Below are positions 6,202 to 8,153 of a stretch of DNA of 8,153 bases, one piece after another. Each line of letters begins with the position of its first letter. The stretch's first letter is position 1. Below the pieces are notes generated by a model that was given only the letters and a program-made list of their open reading frames with translations, was not told the DNA's origin and ran no database searches. Source of the stretch: Pirellulales bacterium (GTDB taxonomy: Bacteria > Planctomycetota > Planctomycetia > Pirellulales > JALHLM01); NCBI GenBank assembly GCA_022844585.1, contig JALHLM010000260.1:1-8153 (forward strand). Reading direction: 5' to 3'. Made by a program: the position numbers and the translations under genes.

Positions 6202-7383
6202 ATGTCGCGCGGCTGTAGTCCAGGTTCTGTTGTCAACCTGATCATTTTGCCGTCAATTGTCGTCGCGGCTTTGGCACCTTCGTCACAAGCGGCAAACGAG
6301 TGGTTTATGCCGCTAGCGGGTACGGCGTGGCAGATTTCTGCTGACGGAAGTACCGTCGTGGGACATGTCGATACCGGCAACGGGCTCCACGCGGCTCGAT
6401 GGGAATTGCCATCCGGCAATCTTCAGGACCTGACGGGCCCTAAGCATGAAACTTATCCGGGTGAAATCGCGTGGGACGTATCGGCGGACGGAAGCGTGAT
6501 TGCGGGAACATCATGGACCTGGGCGCACGGCGAAAGTCTTATGGGAGCTTTCCGCTGGTCCGAAGCAGATGATCGGCTGGCATTGTCCCAGCCGTTCCAG
6601 CGATTGTACGGCGTCGGGGCGAGCGTAGTGAGCGGAGATGGGACTTGTGTCGTCGGAGGACGAGGTACAACCAAAGGGATCACAATTTGGCGGGGCGAAT
6701 CCCCTCCGACGGTACTCTCCGGAACAATCGGAGCCATAAGTTCCGCGAGAGCGACTTCTCACGATGGCGACGTCATCGTGGGCGCCCTTGATTCGGTTGC
6801 CGCACTTTGGAACGAAGATGGCGGCCTCGTGGATCTCGGAGTGCCTGCCGCCTATCCCGAGTCATACGCGTCCGACATTACGGCGGACGGGAGTTTGGTC
6901 GTCGGTAACTTTAAGTTACTGGCGGCGGATTACAGGTACGAGCCGTTTGTCTGGACCGCGGAACGCGGGTTCGTCGAGTTAGAACCTTACGGGAATTCGC
7001 AAAGCACGTCGGTATACGGAGTCTCGGGAGACGGACTGTTCATGGTCGGAAGCGCGGTGTCGGCTATTGAACCAACCGTTGAAGGTGACGGAGTAATCCG
7101 TGGACCAAACGGGCGATGGCGACGGCTTGAGGATGTCGTTTCGTCGGCAGGACTCGGGAATATCATCGCCGGCTGGGACCTCAGCACTCCTATGTCCATT
7201 TCTTCGGATGGTCGCACAATCGTGGGAAACGGTGTCAACCCCGACGGCGTTGAAATGGCCTGGGCCGTTCACGTTCCAGAGCCAGGCAGTGGCCGGATGC
7301 TTCTGATGGGAATTGTGTTCGCATTCCACGCGTGCCGTAGGACTTCAACAAGTTTGGGAAAGCTGTGGTCGGCGACCCAATAA
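6202..7383 (+). CDS. Exported HAF-type repeat protein with PEP-CTERM-like tail
   Basis: 393 aa from the ATG at 6202. The signal peptide spans residues 1-30 (hydrophobic 9-25, SSQA cleavage). Seven copies of a (V/I)SxDGxxxVG motif occur at 45-54, 93-102, 143-152, 185-194, 226-235, 274-283 and 333-342, about 40-60 residues apart. Several are followed by an aromatic strand such as ARWELP, AFRWSE, TIWRGE, ALWNED or FVWTAE. This is the pattern of the HAF extracellular repeat family, inferred to fold as a beta-propeller. VPEPG at 358-362 precedes a hydrophobic helix (about 365-377) and CRR (378-380), a PEP-CTERM-like sorting signal, but 13 further residues (TSTSLGKLWSATQ) follow the basic cluster, which is atypical. 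Function is unknown; a surface or matrix protein is likely. It starts 67 bp after the GlmU-like gene on the same strand, so co-transcription is possible. Confidence 0.82.
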   Translation: MSRGCSPGSVVNLIILPSIVVAALAPSSQAANEWFMPLAGTAWQISADGSTVVGHVDTGNGLHAARWELPSGNLQDLTGPKHETYPGEIAWDVSADGSVIAGTSWTWAHGESLMGAFRWSEADDRLALSQPFQRLYGVGASVVSGDGTCVVGGRGTTKGITIWRGESPPTVLSGTIGAISSARATSHDGDVIVGALDSVAALWNEDGGLVDLGVPAAYPESYASDITADGSLVVGNFKLLAADYRYEPFVWTAERGFVELEPYGNSQSTSVYGVSGDGLFMVGSAVSAIEPTVEGDGVIRGPNGRWRRLEDVVSSAGLGNIIAGWDLSTPMSISSDGRTIVGNGVNPDGVEMAWAVHVPEPGSGRMLLMGIVFAFHACRRTSTSLGKLWSATQ

Positions 7384-7404
7384 TTGGCCTTCACACGGCC
7401 GGTT
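7382..7404 (+). terminator. Weak hairpin at the end of the HAF-repeat gene
   Basis: AATTGGCC (7382-7389) can pair with GGCCGGTT (7397-7404) through eight pairs, two of them U-G, around a 7-nt loop. It overlaps the stop codon and is followed by GACGGTTTGGG rather than a clean T-run. A weak terminator between the HAF-repeat gene and metF is possible. Confidence 0.25.
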
Positions 7405-7480
7405 GACGGTTTGGGACCGCGCATGGACGATGTTATCAGCCCTGTCGTTTTGTTGAATTCCCTTCGTCCACTGCGCCATC

Positions 7481-8153
7481 ATGCCCCTCCGCGCCGCCTA
7501 CGCCCCGCCCGCCTTCGGCCTGTCGTTCGAGCTCTACCCGCCGAAAACGCCCGCGGGCGATGAGGAACTGCTGGCGAACGTCGCGGAGTTAATGGCGTTT
7601 CGGCCAAGTTACGTGACTTGCACCTACGGCGCCGGCGGTTCGACGCGGGGCAAGACCCTGGACGTCGTCGAGAGCGTTGCCAAGCGATTCGCTTGCCCGG
7701 TGGCCTCGCACTTAACCTGCGTCGGCAGCACGCGGGACGACTTGCGCGACTATCTGCGCGAAGCGCAGTCGCGGGGCGTTTCGGCGATTGTCGCGCTGCG
7801 CGGCGATCCGCCTAAAGGCGAGACGACGTTTCAAGCGGTGACCGGCGGCCTGCGTTATGCCAACGAACTGGTGGAACTGCTGCGCGCGGAGTTTCCCGGG
7901 TTCGGGATCGCTGTGGCCGGCTACCCGGAAAAGCATCTGGAAGCGCCGAGTCTCGATGTCGACCTCGCGAACTTGAAACGCAAGGTCGACGCCGGCGCCG
8001 ATGCGGTGATCACACAGTTGTTTTACGACAACGCAGATTTCTTTCGTTTCGTCGATCGTTGCCAAAAACAGGGGATTGGCATTCCGATCGTGCCCGGTCT
8101 GTTGCCGGTCACGAACCTGAAACAGATTCAACGCATCACGTCGTTGTGCGGCG
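7481..8153 (+). CDS. metF: 5,10-methylenetetrahydrofolate reductase (N-terminal 224 codons; truncated by window end)
   Basis: ATG at 7481, open to the right edge; full-length bacterial MetF is about 290-300 aa, so roughly three quarters is present. The enzyme reduces 5,10-methylene-THF to 5-methyl-THF with FAD, supplying methyl groups for methionine synthesis in the cytoplasm. Conserved family motifs are visible: SFELYPPKT (15-23) with Glu17 aligned to the catalytic glutamate; VTCTYGAGGSTR (45-56); HLTCVG (77-82); ALRGDPPKG (105-113) with Asp109 at the flavin/folate-contacting position; VAGYPEKHLEA (145-155); ITQLFYD (177-183) with the folate-binding Gln179; and PIVPGLLPV (202-210), a TIM-barrel strand. 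The gene has no SD, which fits the weak SD usage of the window. It is 97 bp after the HAF-repeat gene and probably has its own promoter, though no clear one is seen. Confidence 0.95.
   Translation, partial: MPLRAAYAPPAFGLSFELYPPKTPAGDEELLANVAELMAFRPSYVTCTYGAGGSTRGKTLDVVESVAKRFACPVASHLTCVGSTRDDLRDYLREAQSRGVSAIVALRGDPPKGETTFQAVTGGLRYANELVELLRAEFPGFGIAVAGYPEKHLEAPSLDVDLANLKRKVDAGADAVITQLFYDNADFFRFVDRCQKQGIGIPIVPGLLPVTNLKQIQRITSLCG

Noticed and set aside
7403..7436. TTGACG at 7403 as -35 with TGTTAT at 7431 as -10 for metF
   Set aside because: The spacer would be 22 bp, too long for a standard sigma-70 promoter.
1..8153. CRISPR arrays, tRNA or rRNA genes, insertion sequences, toxin-antitoxin or defence genes
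   Set aside because: No regular repeat-spacer array, cloverleaf, transposase motif or defence-family motif was found on either strand.

Overview
The window is GC-rich chromosomal DNA, most likely from a planctomycete, probably a Pirellula-like lineage. This assignment is an inference. It rests on two secreted proteins ending in a VPEPG / hydrophobic / Arg-rich tail (PEP-CTERM type), on a TolC-family lipoprotein whose C-terminal region (RKGSLLEYN, AEGPWPAKAYFDA) looks like planctomycete members of that family, on the frequent lack of a clear Shine-Dalgarno sequence, and on loosely packed genes rather than tight operons.

Layout. Positions 1-1855 (minus) carry an outer-membrane efflux lipoprotein of the TolC family; its C-terminus runs off the left edge. 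Positions 1856-2333 are a 478-bp divergent intergenic region holding clustered CGCGAAAG octamers, a long hairpin (2112-2177) and a GC-rich hairpin (2266-2288). Next comes a previously easy-to-miss 29-codon membrane micro-ORF (2334-2423), followed 59 bp later by a ten-helix EamA/DMT-type transporter (2483-3517). Convergent to it and only 13 bp away is a secreted beta-propeller protein with a PEP-CTERM tail (3531-4703, minus). Across a 180-bp divergent spacer lies a GlmU-like nucleotidyltransferase/left-handed beta-helix acyltransferase (4884-6134, plus). It is followed after 67 bp by a second PEP-CTERM protein built from seven D-G-x-x-V-x-G repeats of HAF type (6202-7383, plus). The right edge holds the first 224 codons of methylenetetrahydrofolate reductase (metF, 7481-8153, plus).

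Functional reading. metF and the GlmU-like gene are metabolic housekeeping (one-carbon metabolism; amino-sugar nucleotide supply for envelope or exopolysaccharide). The two PEP-CTERM proteins are probable surface or exported proteins. The TolC and DMT proteins are transport components of unknown substrate. I see no convincing multi-gene novel system, defence island, mobile element, CRISPR array, tRNA or rRNA. The most interesting parts are the structured divergent region at 1950-2290 and the micro-ORF just downstream of it.
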